Shown one piece after another: positions 7,776 to 17,238 of a stretch of 41,617 nt of DNA. The translations under genes and the position numbers were made by a program. The stretch is from an uncultured Phycisphaerales bacterium. Lineage in GTDB: Bacteria > Planctomycetota > Phycisphaerae > Phycisphaerales > UBA1924. Position 1 is the first letter of the stretch. Each line of letters starts with the position of its first letter. The DNA lies in NCBI GenBank assembly GCA_937871915.1, contig CALMPG010000067.1, forward strand, positions 1-41,617, read 5' to 3'. Below the pieces are notes generated by a model that saw only the letters and a list, made by a program, of their open reading frames with translations, searched no databases and was not told where the DNA came from.

Positions 7776-8057
7776 ATGTGTCTGCACATTTCCATCAATC
7801 TGCCCGACGACGTCGAGAAACGCATCCGGGCGGAGGTGGCGAACCTCGATGCGACGGCGCGTGAGTCGGTGCTGCTGGATCTGTTTCGTCGCGGCGTGCT
7901 GAGCCACTCCGAGCTCTCGCAGGCGCTGGGGATCGACCGATTCGAGACCGATGCCGTGCTGAAGGGGCGGGGCATTTTCGAGGGGTCGCTGACAGCGGAG
8001 GATGTCGAAGAGGATCGGCGCACGATTGAGTTCATTCTGCGCGACAAACGCACATGA
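7776..8057 (+). CDS. UPF0175-family antitoxin
   Basis: The 93-residue protein has the pattern of UPF0175, a short helix-turn-helix family usually paired with a DUF3368 toxin. It starts with an amphipathic stretch (INLPDDVEKRIRAE) and continues with a helix-turn-helix-like segment (LSHSELSQALGIDRFETDAV). The C-terminus (EDVEEDRRTIEFIL) would be the toxin-binding part in this family. A GAGGT five bases before the ATG supports the start. The gene begins 48 bases after dnaB and its last four bases (ATGA) overlap the toxin start. By analogy with other toxin-antitoxin pairs the product should neutralise the toxin and may repress the operon. No operator is evident. Confidence 0.85.
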   Translation: MCLHISINLPDDVEKRIRAEVANLDATARESVLLDLFRRGVLSHSELSQALGIDRFETDAVLKGRGIFEGSLTAEDVEEDRRTIEFILRDKRT

Positions 8058-8539
8058 TCATCGTCGCCGACAGTTCGCCGCTGATCCTGCTCGCCAAGAC
8101 CGGTGATGTGCGGCTTCTGCCGCTCCTGTTCGAGCGCGTGGTGGTTCCTCCCGAGGTGATCGCGGAACTCGGCGCGGCGCCGGCGCTCGCGCCCGGGCGC
8201 GAACTCGCGTCGAACCCGCCGGATTGGCTGCGGGTCTGCTCGGCTCGCGGTGCGGCGCCGATTCCTCGGTTGCAGCCGGGCGAGACGGCCGCGATCTGCC
8301 TTGCGTTGGAACTGGGCATCGGCGTGATCCTGATTGATGAGCGGCGGGGCCGTCATGCCGCGACGGCGCGCGGGCTTCGGGTGCTCGGAGCCATCGGCGT
8401 GCTCGAACTCGCGGCGGCGATGGGTGTGCTCGATCTCGCGGCGGCGTTCGAGCGCGTCAAGCGCACCGACTTTCGCATCTCGCACGACCTGCTCGACGCG
8501 CGGCTTCGCACGTTCCGCGATGTGCGGGGTCGCTCGTGA
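8054..8539 (+). CDS. DUF3368 PIN-like toxin
   Basis: This 161-residue PIN-like protein begins MIIVADSSPLILLAKTG, the DUF3368 signature. PIN-domain toxins are metal-dependent ribonucleases. Acidic residues placed like a PIN site are D6, E38, E77 (PGETAA) and D95 (LIDERRGR). The start overlaps the antitoxin stop by four bases, and the stop overlaps the HD-protein start by four bases, so all three should be translationally coupled. The RNA target cannot be read from sequence. Family assignment is firm, while activity is inferred. Confidence 0.85.
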   Translation: MIIVADSSPLILLAKTGDVRLLPLLFERVVVPPEVIAELGAAPALAPGRELASNPPDWLRVCSARGAAPIPRLQPGETAAICLALELGIGVILIDERRGRHAATARGLRVLGAIGVLELAAAMGVLDLAAAFERVKRTDFRISHDLLDARLRTFRDVRGRS

Positions 8540-9183
8540 GCCAGGACCTCCACACCCGCTGGCACGCCCTGTGCGAACGCGTCGGCGCGTTCAAGAACGT
8601 GGACGAGTCCGACCTGACCTTCGGCATGCTCCGCACGTTGTACACGCACCCGGTGCGGGCCTACCACACGCTGGGGCACATCGCGCAGGTGCTGGCCGTG
8701 TTCGACTCGGCCCGCATGCTTGCCGACGACAAGGACCTTGTCGAGTTTTCGCTGTGGCTGCACGACTGCGTGTACTTTGCCGAGCGGCCCGACAACGAGG
8801 AGCGGTCGGCGGACGCGGCGGGGATGATCGCGGGGCTGCTGGGGTGCGAGCCGGCCTTCGCCAGGCGCGTCCGGGAGTGCATCATGGTGACGCGCCACTC
8901 CAACCCGCCGGGGACCGGCGACACCGCGCTGGTGGCGGACATCGATCTGTCGATCCTCGGGGCTTCCAAGGCCGAGTACGACGCCTATCGCCACGCCATC
9001 CGCGAGGAGTTTGCCTTCGCGACCGACGGGCAGTTCCTCGAGGGCCGGAGGGCGTTTGTGCAGCGGATGCTCGACAAGGACCGCGTCTACGCGACGCCGC
9101 ACTTTCGGAGCGAACTTGAGGACGCGGCCCGGGACAATCTGTATCGGGAGCTGGACGATCTGGAGCGGGGCGTCATCCTTTGA
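8536..9183 (+). CDS. HD-domain metal-dependent hydrolase (COG4339-like)
   Basis: The 215-residue cytosolic protein has the spacing of small HD phosphohydrolases: YHTLGH (H44 and H48), then WLHD (H76-D77), then a downstream acidic segment (RPDNEERS). This family binds divalent metal and is predicted to hydrolyse phosphate esters, but its substrate is unknown. The GTG start overlaps the toxin stop (GTGA), so the gene is coupled to the toxin-antitoxin pair. Whether that link is functional is unknown, because single-gene neighbours of toxin pairs are often incidental. It faces the thioredoxin fusion gene convergently across about 100 bases. Confidence 0.85.
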   Translation: MSQDLHTRWHALCERVGAFKNVDESDLTFGMLRTLYTHPVRAYHTLGHIAQVLAVFDSARMLADDKDLVEFSLWLHDCVYFAERPDNEERSADAAGMIAGLLGCEPAFARRVRECIMVTRHSNPPGTGDTALVADIDLSILGASKAEYDAYRHAIREEFAFATDGQFLEGRRAFVQRMLDKDRVYATPHFRSELEDAARDNLYRELDDLERGVIL

Positions 9184-9283
9184 GCACTCCGGTGCGCTCG
9201 AGCACAGGGCTCCATCGATCCGGCTTGGGCGGCTTGGGCATCGGGGCGGGCGACGCGTCGGCCGGCGGGTCGGGCCGGGCCGG

Positions 9284-10702
9284 TCAGTTGCTCGCCGCGG
9301 TGTTGACGAGTTGCTTGAGGAACTCGGTCTCCTCGGGGGTGCGGACGGGCTTGCCGGCCAGGAGGCGGTCGATCTTGTCCTTCAGCTCCTGCTCCTTGCC
9401 CTCGCTGTATCCGATGTCGGTGTCGGCGACGTTGCCGTTCTGGTCGATGATCATGACGAAGGGCCAGCTGCTCACGCCGAGGGTGTTGCACACGGCCCGG
9501 GAGGTGTCGTCGAACTGCTGGATGGTGATGCCGCGCTTGGCGAGGAAGCGCTTGACCCTCTCGCCCTCGCCGGGCTTGTCGCAGTCCACGCCGATCATCG
9601 TGACGGGGGCGTTGGCCTGCTCGTAGTGCTGCTTGATCCGCTCCATGGCGGGGAGGCCCTTGACGCACCATGAGCACCAGATGGCCCAGAAGTCCAGCAC
9701 GACGACCTTGCCGTTGTAGGAGGCGATGTCGATGTCGTGGCCGTCGAAGTCCTTTCCGACGATGGCGGGCGCGGGCTTGCCGTGCAGGGCGATGTGGGCC
9801 GCCTGCCCGGGGTAGATGGCCAGGAACTTGTCCACCTTGACGCTCTTGGGGCCGGGGACAAAGACGAACGTCTCGGGCGGGATGGTCGGGTTGAGGGTGC
9901 GTGTGTACACCTTGGTCCAGCCGGCGCGCAGGTACCGCTCCGCCTTCTTGGGCGAGGCCTGTCCCTCGCTGTCCTCGATCGCCTGGCGGTCGGCGATGTC
10001 CTGGTACATGGCCGTCCAGTCCTCCTTGATCACGCGCGGCAGGTGGTCCTCGTCGGAGTACCAGCGCTCGAAGGTGAACGGGATCGACCCGGGCTGGCGG
10101 CTCTCGATCGCCGTCCCGGACACCCAGGACCCGACCATGCCGTCGTGCTCGCCGGTGCGGACGCGCTCGACGGTCTTGACCCCCCGGAGCGTCTGCTCGA
10201 GCGACATGCCCGGGCGGAGGATCGGCTCGCCCGGGAACCCGAGGATCTGCCTGTCGGACATCTCCTCGATCGTGTCCCGGAGCATCCACACCGCGGGCAT
10301 GGGCCGCTGCACGTACTGGTGGGTGTACTTGTTGGCGACGGTGACGGTGGCGCCGTCGGCGTACACGCGGAAGAGCTTGTTGTCGATGAAGAGTTTGTTG
10401 GGTTTCTCGACCGCGTACTCGGTCGCGTACTCGACGCGGTTGGGCGGGCGCCCCTCGACATCCATCGTCCACGTCGCGACCACCGTTCCCTTGACGCTCG
10501 TGAGGTCCCGGACGATCTCGAGTTCCCTGGTCAGCACGTCGGTCGCCTCGACGGAGATCTCGACCTTGTCCTTGCGTGCCGAGGCCGGATCGATGAGGTC
10601 CTTGGTCGAGATCGGGGGCTGGGCCGGGCACTCGCCGACCCCCGCGCCCGTCACTACCGCCGCGGACGCCGCCACAACCATCGACTTGAGCCACTGAGCC
10701 AT
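9284..10702 (-). CDS. Exported DUF2092-like / TlpA-type thioredoxin fusion
   Basis: The 472-residue protein begins with a signal peptide (MAQWLKSMVVAASAAVVTGA). Residues about 40-290 resemble the DUF2092 family, a LolA-like lipoprotein-binding fold. Residues about 305-470 form a TlpA/ResA-type thioredoxin with the redox pair C343-S-W-C346 and the SSWPFVMIID stretch containing the cis-proline. It would act outside the cytoplasmic membrane as a thiol-disulfide protein, with the first domain binding a lipid-linked or protein partner. I chose the ATG at 10700-10702 because it opens a normal signal peptide and has GGGA upstream. The longer frame adds 15 residues of non-signal sequence. The gene stands alone, divergent from the DUF58 gene. 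Confidence 0.85.
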   Translation of the reverse strand: MAQWLKSMVVAASAAVVTGAGVGECPAQPPISTKDLIDPASARKDKVEISVEATDVLTRELEIVRDLTSVKGTVVATWTMDVEGRPPNRVEYATEYAVEKPNKLFIDNKLFRVYADGATVTVANKYTHQYVQRPMPAVWMLRDTIEEMSDRQILGFPGEPILRPGMSLEQTLRGVKTVERVRTGEHDGMVGSWVSGTAIESRQPGSIPFTFERWYSDEDHLPRVIKEDWTAMYQDIADRQAIEDSEGQASPKKAERYLRAGWTKVYTRTLNPTIPPETFVFVPGPKSVKVDKFLAIYPGQAAHIALHGKPAPAIVGKDFDGHDIDIASYNGKVVVLDFWAIWCSWCVKGLPAMERIKQHYEQANAPVTMIGVDCDKPGEGERVKRFLAKRGITIQQFDDTSRAVCNTLGVSSWPFVMIIDQNGNVADTDIGYSEGKEQELKDKIDRLLAGKPVRTPEETEFLKQLVNTAASN

Positions 10703-10980
10703 GTTCGGTCCCTTTCGCGGGCATTCGCGCCGGCATCCGCCGGCCATGCCGGAGTGTAGTTGCCCCGGGGTTCACGCACGCCCCCCCTCTGGCTTTCAGC
10801 ACGGGGCGGATCCTGCCGATGGACCCCCCGCGGCCCCGTCCCCCGGGCCCGTCCGATTCCGGCGCGTTCTTGGCCGCGCCGCCCCAATCCCCGTCACCCA
10901 TCCCGCCCCCGCCGGTTTGATACAGTTCCTTTGTCCCTCCGGATTCACCCGGACCCCGCCCGTTCTCCCGCCACACCGGC

Positions 10981-12018
10981 ATGGATGCCCGACCCCCCAC
11001 ATCCCCGTCCGTTCGCCCCCCGACGGGCCCCTCCGGCGCGGCCCGGCTTCCCGAGGCGGATGCGCAGCTCTATCTGCACCCGCAGACCCTGGCCCGCCTG
11101 GGTACGCTGGAACTCCGGGCCAAGATGATCGTCGAGGGCGTCATGTCGGGGGCGCACCGGTCCCCGTACCACGGGTTCAGCGTCGAGTTCGCGCAGCACC
11201 GGCCGTATGTGGCCGGCGACGACATTCGGCACCTGGACTGGAAGGTGTACGGGCGTTCGGACAAACTGCACCTCAAGCAGTACCAGCAGGAGACCAACCT
11301 CGATCTGGTGGTGATGGTGGATTGCTCGGGCTCGATGAACTTCGGCTCGCGGTCGTTCGAGTCGGCCAGCGGGGTGGGGCGGACGACCTCGCCGGACGGT
11401 CGGCCGTACTGGAGCAAGTATGACCACGCGACGGCGGTGGGGGCCGCGCTGGCGTACATGTCGCTGCACCAGGGGGACCGCGTGGGGCTGGTGGTGTTCG
11501 CGGATGAGGTTCGGGCGATGCTCAAGCGGTCGAGCGCGATGAGCCTGTGGCGGCAGATCGTGGGGGCGCTGAGCGTGGAGCCGGTGGACAAGCCCACGAA
11601 CATGGCCCGGGTGATCGATCAGACGCTGGGGAAGTTGACGAATCGGTGCCTGATCGCGCTGGTGAGCGACCTGTACATTGATCCGGAGGAGTATCGCACC
11701 GCGCTGGCGAGGATCCGGCACAAGCGGCACGACCTGATCGTGCTGCAGATCGTGGACAACCGGGAGAAGGAGTTCGACCTGCGGGATGTGGCCCCGTTCG
11801 AGGGGCTCGAGGGGGAGCCGAGGCTGAAGGTCGATCCCCGGGCGATCCGGGAGGCGTACAAGCAGGTCTTCGCCGAGCATTTGGAGAAGATCGAGCAGAT
11901 CACGCGGTCGTTCAACTTCGACTATCACCTGGTGAACACGCACGACTGGCTGGGGCCGCCGATGGCGGCGTTCTTGGCGAAGCGGAATGCGCAGATCAAG
12001 AGGAGCAAGTTCGGGTGA
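10981..12018 (+). CDS. DUF58 protein with VWA-like fold
   Basis: This 345-residue cytosolic protein has the DUF58 signature at about 76-92 (YVAGDDIRHLDWKVYGR). A metal-site motif of von Willebrand A type follows, D114-C-S116-G-S118. A matching LVSDLYI strand comes later. DUF58 proteins generally act with MoxR AAA+ ATPases and BatA/BatB-type membrane proteins. No MoxR gene is present in this window; upstream lies the divergent thioredoxin gene. It opens the plus-strand cluster that runs to 25086. The intergenic stretch before it (10703-10980) has no convincing promoter. Confidence 0.92.
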   Translation: MDARPPTSPSVRPPTGPSGAARLPEADAQLYLHPQTLARLGTLELRAKMIVEGVMSGAHRSPYHGFSVEFAQHRPYVAGDDIRHLDWKVYGRSDKLHLKQYQQETNLDLVVMVDCSGSMNFGSRSFESASGVGRTTSPDGRPYWSKYDHATAVGAALAYMSLHQGDRVGLVVFADEVRAMLKRSSAMSLWRQIVGALSVEPVDKPTNMARVIDQTLGKLTNRCLIALVSDLYIDPEEYRTALARIRHKRHDLIVLQIVDNREKEFDLRDVAPFEGLEGEPRLKVDPRAIREAYKQVFAEHLEKIEQITRSFNFDYHLVNTHDWLGPPMAAFLAKRNAQIKRSKFG

Positions 12019-12025
12019 GAATCAC

Positions 12026-12109
12026 AGGTGTCAAGGTGTCGAGGTGTCGAGGTGTCAAGGGGACTCTGCGCTCTGGACACCTTGACACCTTGGCACCTGG
12101 ACACCTTTT
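12026..12109 (+). repeat. Four direct plus four inverted 8-bp repeats, long hairpin followed by T-run
   Basis: AGGTGTC recurs at 12026, 12034, 12042 and 12050, exactly every 8 bases. GACACCT, with one G variant (GGCACCT), recurs at 12076, 12084, 12092 and 12100, also every 8. The two halves can pair over about 32 bases with a loop of roughly 17-19, followed by tttt (12106-12109). It lies between DUF58 and the BatA-like gene, just ahead of the latter's GGAGG. It may act as an attenuator or processing site, or be a mobile palindrome. Confidence 0.85.
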
Positions 12110-12124
12110 CCGGAGGATCGTCGC

Positions 12125-14632
12125 ATGACCTTCCTCCACCCCGCCCTGCTCGCCGCCGGCGTTGCGTGCATCGCGATCCCGATTATTATCCATTTGCTCA
12201 TGCACCGTCGGCGCAAGCCCGTGATGTGGGGGGCGATGCGGTTCTTGCTGGAGGCGTACAAGCGGCAGCGCCGCCGCCTCATGCTCGAGAAGTGGCTCCT
12301 CCTCGCCTGCCGTTGCCTCATTCTCCTCCTCCTCGCCCTCGCCATCGGTCGCCCCCTCCTCGGCCGCCTCATGCCCGGCACTCCCGGCAAGACCATCTAC
12401 ATCCTCATCGACAACGGCCTCGCTTCCGGCACGCGCGACACGGGCGCCGGCACCGCCCTCGACCGCCACAAGGCCGCGGCCAAGGCCGTCCTCAAGTCCC
12501 TCCGCTCCGGCCTCACCTCCGGCGGCGCGGGCGAGTCCGATCGCGTCGCCCTCATCACCCTCGGCGGACCCGCCGAGGGCCTCGTCCTGCCCGCCTCGGC
12601 CAACCTCGGCTCCGTCGAGACCATCATCGACACCATCGAGCCCACCGACTCGCGCACCGACCTTCCCGGCGGCGTCTCGCTCATCGCCGGCGCGCTCTCT
12701 CCGGTCGTCGGCTCCGGCGAGCCCCCGGCGCGCCCCGACCGCACCTTCGTCGTCCTCCTTTCCGACTATCTCGACGGCTCCGCCGATCTCTCCCCCACCG
12801 GCGACGCGGCCCAGTCCCTCGCCTCCATCCGCCTGCCGGAGGGCGTCCGCCTCATCTCCTCCTCGCCCGAGTCCACTCCCACCACCAACACCTCCATCAT
12901 CGCCGTCGAGCCCCTGCGCTCCATTCTTGTGGACTCCTCGCGGGCCTCTGGGTCATCCGCCGATCTGTCCGAACTCGTCCGCATCCAACTCCGGCGCACG
13001 GGCGATCTCTCGCAGCCGGCCATCTCGACCGTTCGGGCCCGATTGGCCCCGATCACCGACGGCGAGGCGGGCGCTTCCGCGGCCGAGTCTCCCGGCGATC
13101 GCGCCACGGTCCGCTGGACGGCCGGTCAGGAGACCGCGACCGCGATCGTTCCTGTTCGCACCGATCGCACGGGGCGTGGGGCACCCTCCGCTTCGGGAAG
13201 CCCGAGGGCCGCCACCGCCGCGGTCATCGTCGCCTCCATCGACGACGACGCCCTTCCCGCGGACAACCGGTGGCGGCGGCCGGTGGAACTCCGCGACGCC
13301 CTGCGCGTGGGCGTCGTCGCCCCGGTCCGCTTCGGCAAGGCGGAGCGGATCGACCAGCTCGATCCGGCCACGTGGGCGCGGTTCGCCCTCTCCCCCACCG
13401 GCGAGAACTCCGCCACCTCGGGCGTGGACGTCATCGACATCGAGCCCGCCTCGATCGACGCGGCCCGGCTGGCCGGCCTGGACGCCGTCGTCCTTCCCCG
13501 ACCGGACCTCCTCACCGAGCAGGCCTGGGCCCGCCTGCGCCTGTTCATCGACGCGGGCGGGCTTGTGCTCGTCACGCCCCCGCCGAGCGTGACCGTCAAC
13601 CTCTGGGGCGACGCCATGACCAGGTCGCTGGGCCTGAGTTGGACGGTGGCGCGCGAGTCCCGCGACGCGACCGGCCGGCGCCTGAGCATCCCGCAGTCGT
13701 TCGGCGCGACCGCCGACCCCGGGGCCAACGGACAGGGCTCGACCTCGCTGCTCAACCTTGTGCAGGGCGAACTGGCCGATCTCATCTCTCCGGTCAATGT
13801 TTTCCGCACGCTCCCCATGGCCCCCGCGCCGGAGACCGGCGAGACGCTGCTGGCCCTCGACGACAACACGCCCATCATGTGGGCCGGCGCGCCGGGGGCC
13901 AAGCCCGCCACCGGCGCGCCCGACGCCAAGGCGGCGACCCCGGCCTCGGGGCGCGGCCTGCTGGTGTATCTCGCGATCGCGCTGGACCTTGGGTGGTCGG
14001 ACCTTCCCGCCAAGCCGCTGATGGTTCCGCTGGTGCAGGAGGTGCTGCGGCAGGGCGTCGGGCGGGCCCGGGGGTCGTGGTCGGCCCTTGCCGGCTCGCG
14101 CCCCACGCTCCCGACGCGCACGAGCGAACTGCTCGAACTCCCGGACCCCGCGAGAATCTCCGCCGAGCGAGATCGTGCTCCCGGCCGCGTTCGCGTGGAC
14201 GGCGCGGGGATCTCCGAGCCCGTCCGGCGGGCCGGGCTGTGGCGCGCGGTGGACGATCGCGGCCTGGCCCGCGGGCTGGTCGCGGTGAACCCCGATCCGC
14301 GCGGCTCTCGCACCAACCCGCAGCCCCGCGACGCCGTCGCGGCCTCGCTGGCCCTGCTCACGGGCGGCACGGCCCCCGACGCCGTCGCCTGGCTCCCGCC
14401 CAGCCACACCGTCGCGAGCGAGGCCGGCGCGAGCATCGCCGACGCCGTCTCGACGGTCTTCGGGCGGGCCGACGCGGGCTCGCCGATCGCCTGGCCCCTG
14501 CTCATCGGCGCGCTGCTGCTGGCGATCGTCGAGATCGTCCTGGCGCGCCGGGCCAGCCACGCCGACACGCTCGCGCCCGCGTCGTCAACGACGATCCTCC
14601 CCGGCCTGTCGATGGCCAAGGGGGGCGCGTGA
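12125..14632 (+). CDS. BatA-like membrane protein (aerotolerance regulator N-terminal domain)
   Basis: The 835-residue protein begins with the BatA N-terminal domain: a first membrane helix (FLHPALLAAGVACIAIPIII), a basic loop (MHRRRKPVMWGAMRFLLEA), then a second helix (WLLLACRCLILLLLALAIG). A large extracytoplasmic part of about 700 residues follows, with a diverged VWA-like segment (IYILIDNGLASG) that lacks a clean metal-site motif. A final helix lies near 795-815 (PLLIGALLLAIVEIVLARRA). GGAGG eight bases before the ATG gives a strong start. The stop overlaps the start of the next VWA gene by the GTGA arrangement. In this family such proteins are thought to serve envelope assembly or stress. 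The exact role is unknown. Confidence 0.88.
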   Translation: MTFLHPALLAAGVACIAIPIIIHLLMHRRRKPVMWGAMRFLLEAYKRQRRRLMLEKWLLLACRCLILLLLALAIGRPLLGRLMPGTPGKTIYILIDNGLASGTRDTGAGTALDRHKAAAKAVLKSLRSGLTSGGAGESDRVALITLGGPAEGLVLPASANLGSVETIIDTIEPTDSRTDLPGGVSLIAGALSPVVGSGEPPARPDRTFVVLLSDYLDGSADLSPTGDAAQSLASIRLPEGVRLISSSPESTPTTNTSIIAVEPLRSILVDSSRASGSSADLSELVRIQLRRTGDLSQPAISTVRARLAPITDGEAGASAAESPGDRATVRWTAGQETATAIVPVRTDRTGRGAPSASGSPRAATAAVIVASIDDDALPADNRWRRPVELRDALRVGVVAPVRFGKAERIDQLDPATWARFALSPTGENSATSGVDVIDIEPASIDAARLAGLDAVVLPRPDLLTEQAWARLRLFIDAGGLVLVTPPPSVTVNLWGDAMTRSLGLSWTVARESRDATGRRLSIPQSFGATADPGANGQGSTSLLNLVQGELADLISPVNVFRTLPMAPAPETGETLLALDDNTPIMWAGAPGAKPATGAPDAKAATPASGRGLLVYLAIALDLGWSDLPAKPLMVPLVQEVLRQGVGRARGSWSALAGSRPTLPTRTSELLELPDPARISAERDRAPGRVRVDGAGISEPVRRAGLWRAVDDRGLARGLVAVNPDPRGSRTNPQPRDAVAASLALLTGGTAPDAVAWLPPSHTVASEAGASIADAVSTVFGRADAGSPIAWPLLIGALLLAIVEIVLARRASHADTLAPASSTTILPGLSMAKGGA

Positions 14633-17157
14633 GCGATCTGATCTACCGGCTCATCGGCTCCCCATCGCTCCGCCTCGGCCAGCCGGGGGTGGAGTTCGGC
14701 TTCGCGATGGACATCCCCGCGTGGGCCTGGGCCCTCATCGCGCTGGGGTGCGTGGTCTTCGGCGTGCTGGCGTATCGGCGCACGGAGGGCTCGCTGGCCG
14801 GGCGCGTTGCTTTGGGCACGCTGCGCTCGCTGCTGCTCCTGCTGCTGGTCGTCCTGCTCGCCGGGCCGCGGCTCATCAAGCCCAACGAGACGGAGGAGAA
14901 GGATTGGGTGCTGGTCCTGACCGACCGCTCGGCGAGCATGTCGATCGCCGACGTGCCGCCACCCTCGGGCTCCGCACCGGGGGCCAAGCGCACTACCCGC
15001 GACCAGCAACTCCGCACCGCCCTCGCCGCCGCCCAGCCTGTCTTCCGCGCCCTCGCCGCCGAGCGTGTGCTCGTCCACCTCGGCTTCGACGCCTCGGCGT
15101 ACGACCTGCCCGTCGCTCCGGGCTCGGCGCTTCCGGACCTTGCCGAGCCCGCGGGCCGGCGCACCGACCTCAATCGCGCCATCGAGCAGGCCCTCCGGCG
15201 CGGCGCGGCCCGGCCGATCTCCGGCATTGTGCTTCTTACCGACGGGCGCACCACCGACGAGCCGACCCGGGCCCTGCTGCGGCGCCTGGAAACCGAGAAG
15301 ATTCCGATCTTCACCGTTCCCCTCGGCTCGCCGGTGCCCTCGGCCGATCTGGCCGTTCGGCGCGCTTCGGCCCCGCGATACGCGTTTGTCAAGGACTCGG
15401 TCCCGGTGGACATCGAACTCCAGCGCACGGGCCCGGCCACCTCCGCGGGCGAGACTTCCACGGTCGAGCTCATCGACGCGGCCACGGGGGCCATCCTCGA
15501 CACGCGCTCGATCACGTGGCTCCCGCCGACCGAGCGTCCCGTGAACCCGGCCGATCCCGTCGAGCAATCCCAGCGCATCGTGCTGACCACCCAGCCCGCC
15601 TCGGCCGGGCCGACCAAGTGGACCGTCCGCATCCGCCCGTCGGCCTCCGGGGGAAGCGCGGCGGACATGGTCGAGGACAACAACACCGCCGAGCTCGGCA
15701 TCGACCTGGTCGATCGTCCCCTGCGCATCGCGTACTTCGACGGGTATCCCCGGTGGGAGTATCGCTACCTCAAGAATCTTCTGGTGCGAGAGAAGTCCGC
15801 CTCCGCCGCGGTGATGCTCCTGGCCCCGGGGAAGCGCTACATCCAGGAGGGGACCGTCATCCTCGATGCGCTTCCGCACACCCCGGAGGAGTGGAACGCG
15901 TTCGACGTGATCATGCTCGGCGACGTCTGGCCCGGCGTGTTCACCAAAGAGCAACTCACGCAGCTCAAGGACCGCGTCTCCATCGGGGGCGCGGGGCTGA
16001 TCTGGATCGGCGGGGAGGGCTCGACGCCGGGGGCGTATCGCTCGACGCCGCTCAACGAGCTGCTGCCCTTCTCGCTGCCGGAGAATCTCGCCGCGTCCCA
16101 CCAATCGGGCCTGGACACGTTCGAGGGCGGGGTGACCATCACGCCGACGCCCGCCGCCGATCGGCTGGGCGTGCTCCGCCTTTCCGATGGGCCGCTCACG
16201 CCCACGCCGACCACCACCACGTGGTTCCCGCCGATGCTCTCGGATCCGAACACCGGGTGGGCGAGCCTGTACTGGGTGCAGAAGATCGACCCGGGCATCC
16301 TCAAGCCGACGGCGGAGGTGCTCGCCCTGGCCACGCCCGAGGGGGGCTCGCCCGCGACCGCCCGTCCCGCGCTGCTCACCATGCGCTACGGCGCGGGACG
16401 GATCGTCTACGTGGCCACCGACGAGATCTGGCGGTGGCGCTACGGGCGCGGCGAGATGTACCCGGAGCGCTTCTGGATCCAGCTCGTCCGTCTGCTTGGC
16501 CGGGAGTCGGTTGCCCGCTCCGGGCGCCCGGCCATCCTCGAGGTCACACCGGACAACGCCCTTGTCGAACAGCCCGTTCGGGTCCAGATCACGCTGCTGG
16601 ATCAATCGCTGGCCGACACGGCGCCGCCGTCGCTTCGGGTGAGGGTTACTCGCGAGAGCGCCATCGACGGGTCGGCGAAGGATGCGCACGCCGAGTCCCG
16701 CGATCCGGCCTCGATCGAACTCACGCTCACGCCCGAGGCCGTTCTGGATTCCACGCCCGGGCGGGCCGGCGCGTCGCGCGTGTTTGCCGCCACGTGGATC
16801 CCCACCGACTCGGGCCGCTATCGGGCCATCACCGACGACCCGACGCTGACATCCTTGGCGACGGGCGCGGCGGCGGACGATCTGAGCGCGCGTATCGACG
16901 TCTGGCAGGCCGACGATGAACTGAGGCGCCCCCAGACCGACCACGCCCTGCTCGCCCGCCTCGCCGACGCCACCGGCGGCAAGGTTCTCCGGCCCGACCA
17001 GCTCGCCGACCTTCCCCGGCTGCTCCCCAACCGGACGCTCAAACTCGCGGGCGAGCCGGAACTGCACACCCTGTGGGACACCCCGTTGGCCCTGCTCCTG
17101 GCCGTCCTTCTTCTGAGTGCCGAGTGGATCGGCCGTCGCCTGCTTCGCCTGGCCTGA
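14629..17157 (+). CDS. Membrane-anchored VWA protein with glutamine-amidotransferase-like domain
   Basis: The gene starts at the GTG overlapping the previous stop (GTGA) and gives 842 residues. Two membrane helices (AWALIALGCVVFGVLAYRR, LRSLLLLLLVVLLAG) lead into a VWA domain with D99-R-S101-A-S103. A segment around 365-460 (LRIAYFDGYPRWEYR, later IWIGGEGSTPGAY) resembles the class I amidotransferase-like domain found in related planctomycete and proteobacterial proteins, probably without enzymatic activity. The end is another hydrophobic helix (ALLLAVLLLSAEWIG). Overlap with the BatA-like gene and similar architecture suggest the two form a complex in the membrane. This is inference. Confidence 0.85.
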   Translation: MSDLIYRLIGSPSLRLGQPGVEFGFAMDIPAWAWALIALGCVVFGVLAYRRTEGSLAGRVALGTLRSLLLLLLVVLLAGPRLIKPNETEEKDWVLVLTDRSASMSIADVPPPSGSAPGAKRTTRDQQLRTALAAAQPVFRALAAERVLVHLGFDASAYDLPVAPGSALPDLAEPAGRRTDLNRAIEQALRRGAARPISGIVLLTDGRTTDEPTRALLRRLETEKIPIFTVPLGSPVPSADLAVRRASAPRYAFVKDSVPVDIELQRTGPATSAGETSTVELIDAATGAILDTRSITWLPPTERPVNPADPVEQSQRIVLTTQPASAGPTKWTVRIRPSASGGSAADMVEDNNTAELGIDLVDRPLRIAYFDGYPRWEYRYLKNLLVREKSASAAVMLLAPGKRYIQEGTVILDALPHTPEEWNAFDVIMLGDVWPGVFTKEQLTQLKDRVSIGGAGLIWIGGEGSTPGAYRSTPLNELLPFSLPENLAASHQSGLDTFEGGVTITPTPAADRLGVLRLSDGPLTPTPTTTTWFPPMLSDPNTGWASLYWVQKIDPGILKPTAEVLALATPEGGSPATARPALLTMRYGAGRIVYVATDEIWRWRYGRGEMYPERFWIQLVRLLGRESVARSGRPAILEVTPDNALVEQPVRVQITLLDQSLADTAPPSLRVRVTRESAIDGSAKDAHAESRDPASIELTLTPEAVLDSTPGRAGASRVFAATWIPTDSGRYRAITDDPTLTSLATGAAADDLSARIDVWQADDELRRPQTDHALLARLADATGGKVLRPDQLADLPRLLPNRTLKLAGEPELHTLWDTPLALLLAVLLLSAEWIGRRLLRLA

Positions 17158-17238
17158 GTTCATTGCCCGTTCCGGACCATTGCCGCGGGCATTCCCGCCC
17201 GTATCACCCTCCAAATCGCGTTCCCACACCCCAAAGTC

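Noticed and set aside
6030..7907. 625-codon minus-strand frame opposite dnaB
   Set aside because: Arg/His/Pro-rich shadow of an unmistakable dnaB.
12028..14628. Extension of the VWA gene frame upstream through the BatA-like gene
   Set aside because: The translation there is Arg/Pro/His-rich nonsense. Recognisable protein begins at the GTG at 14629.
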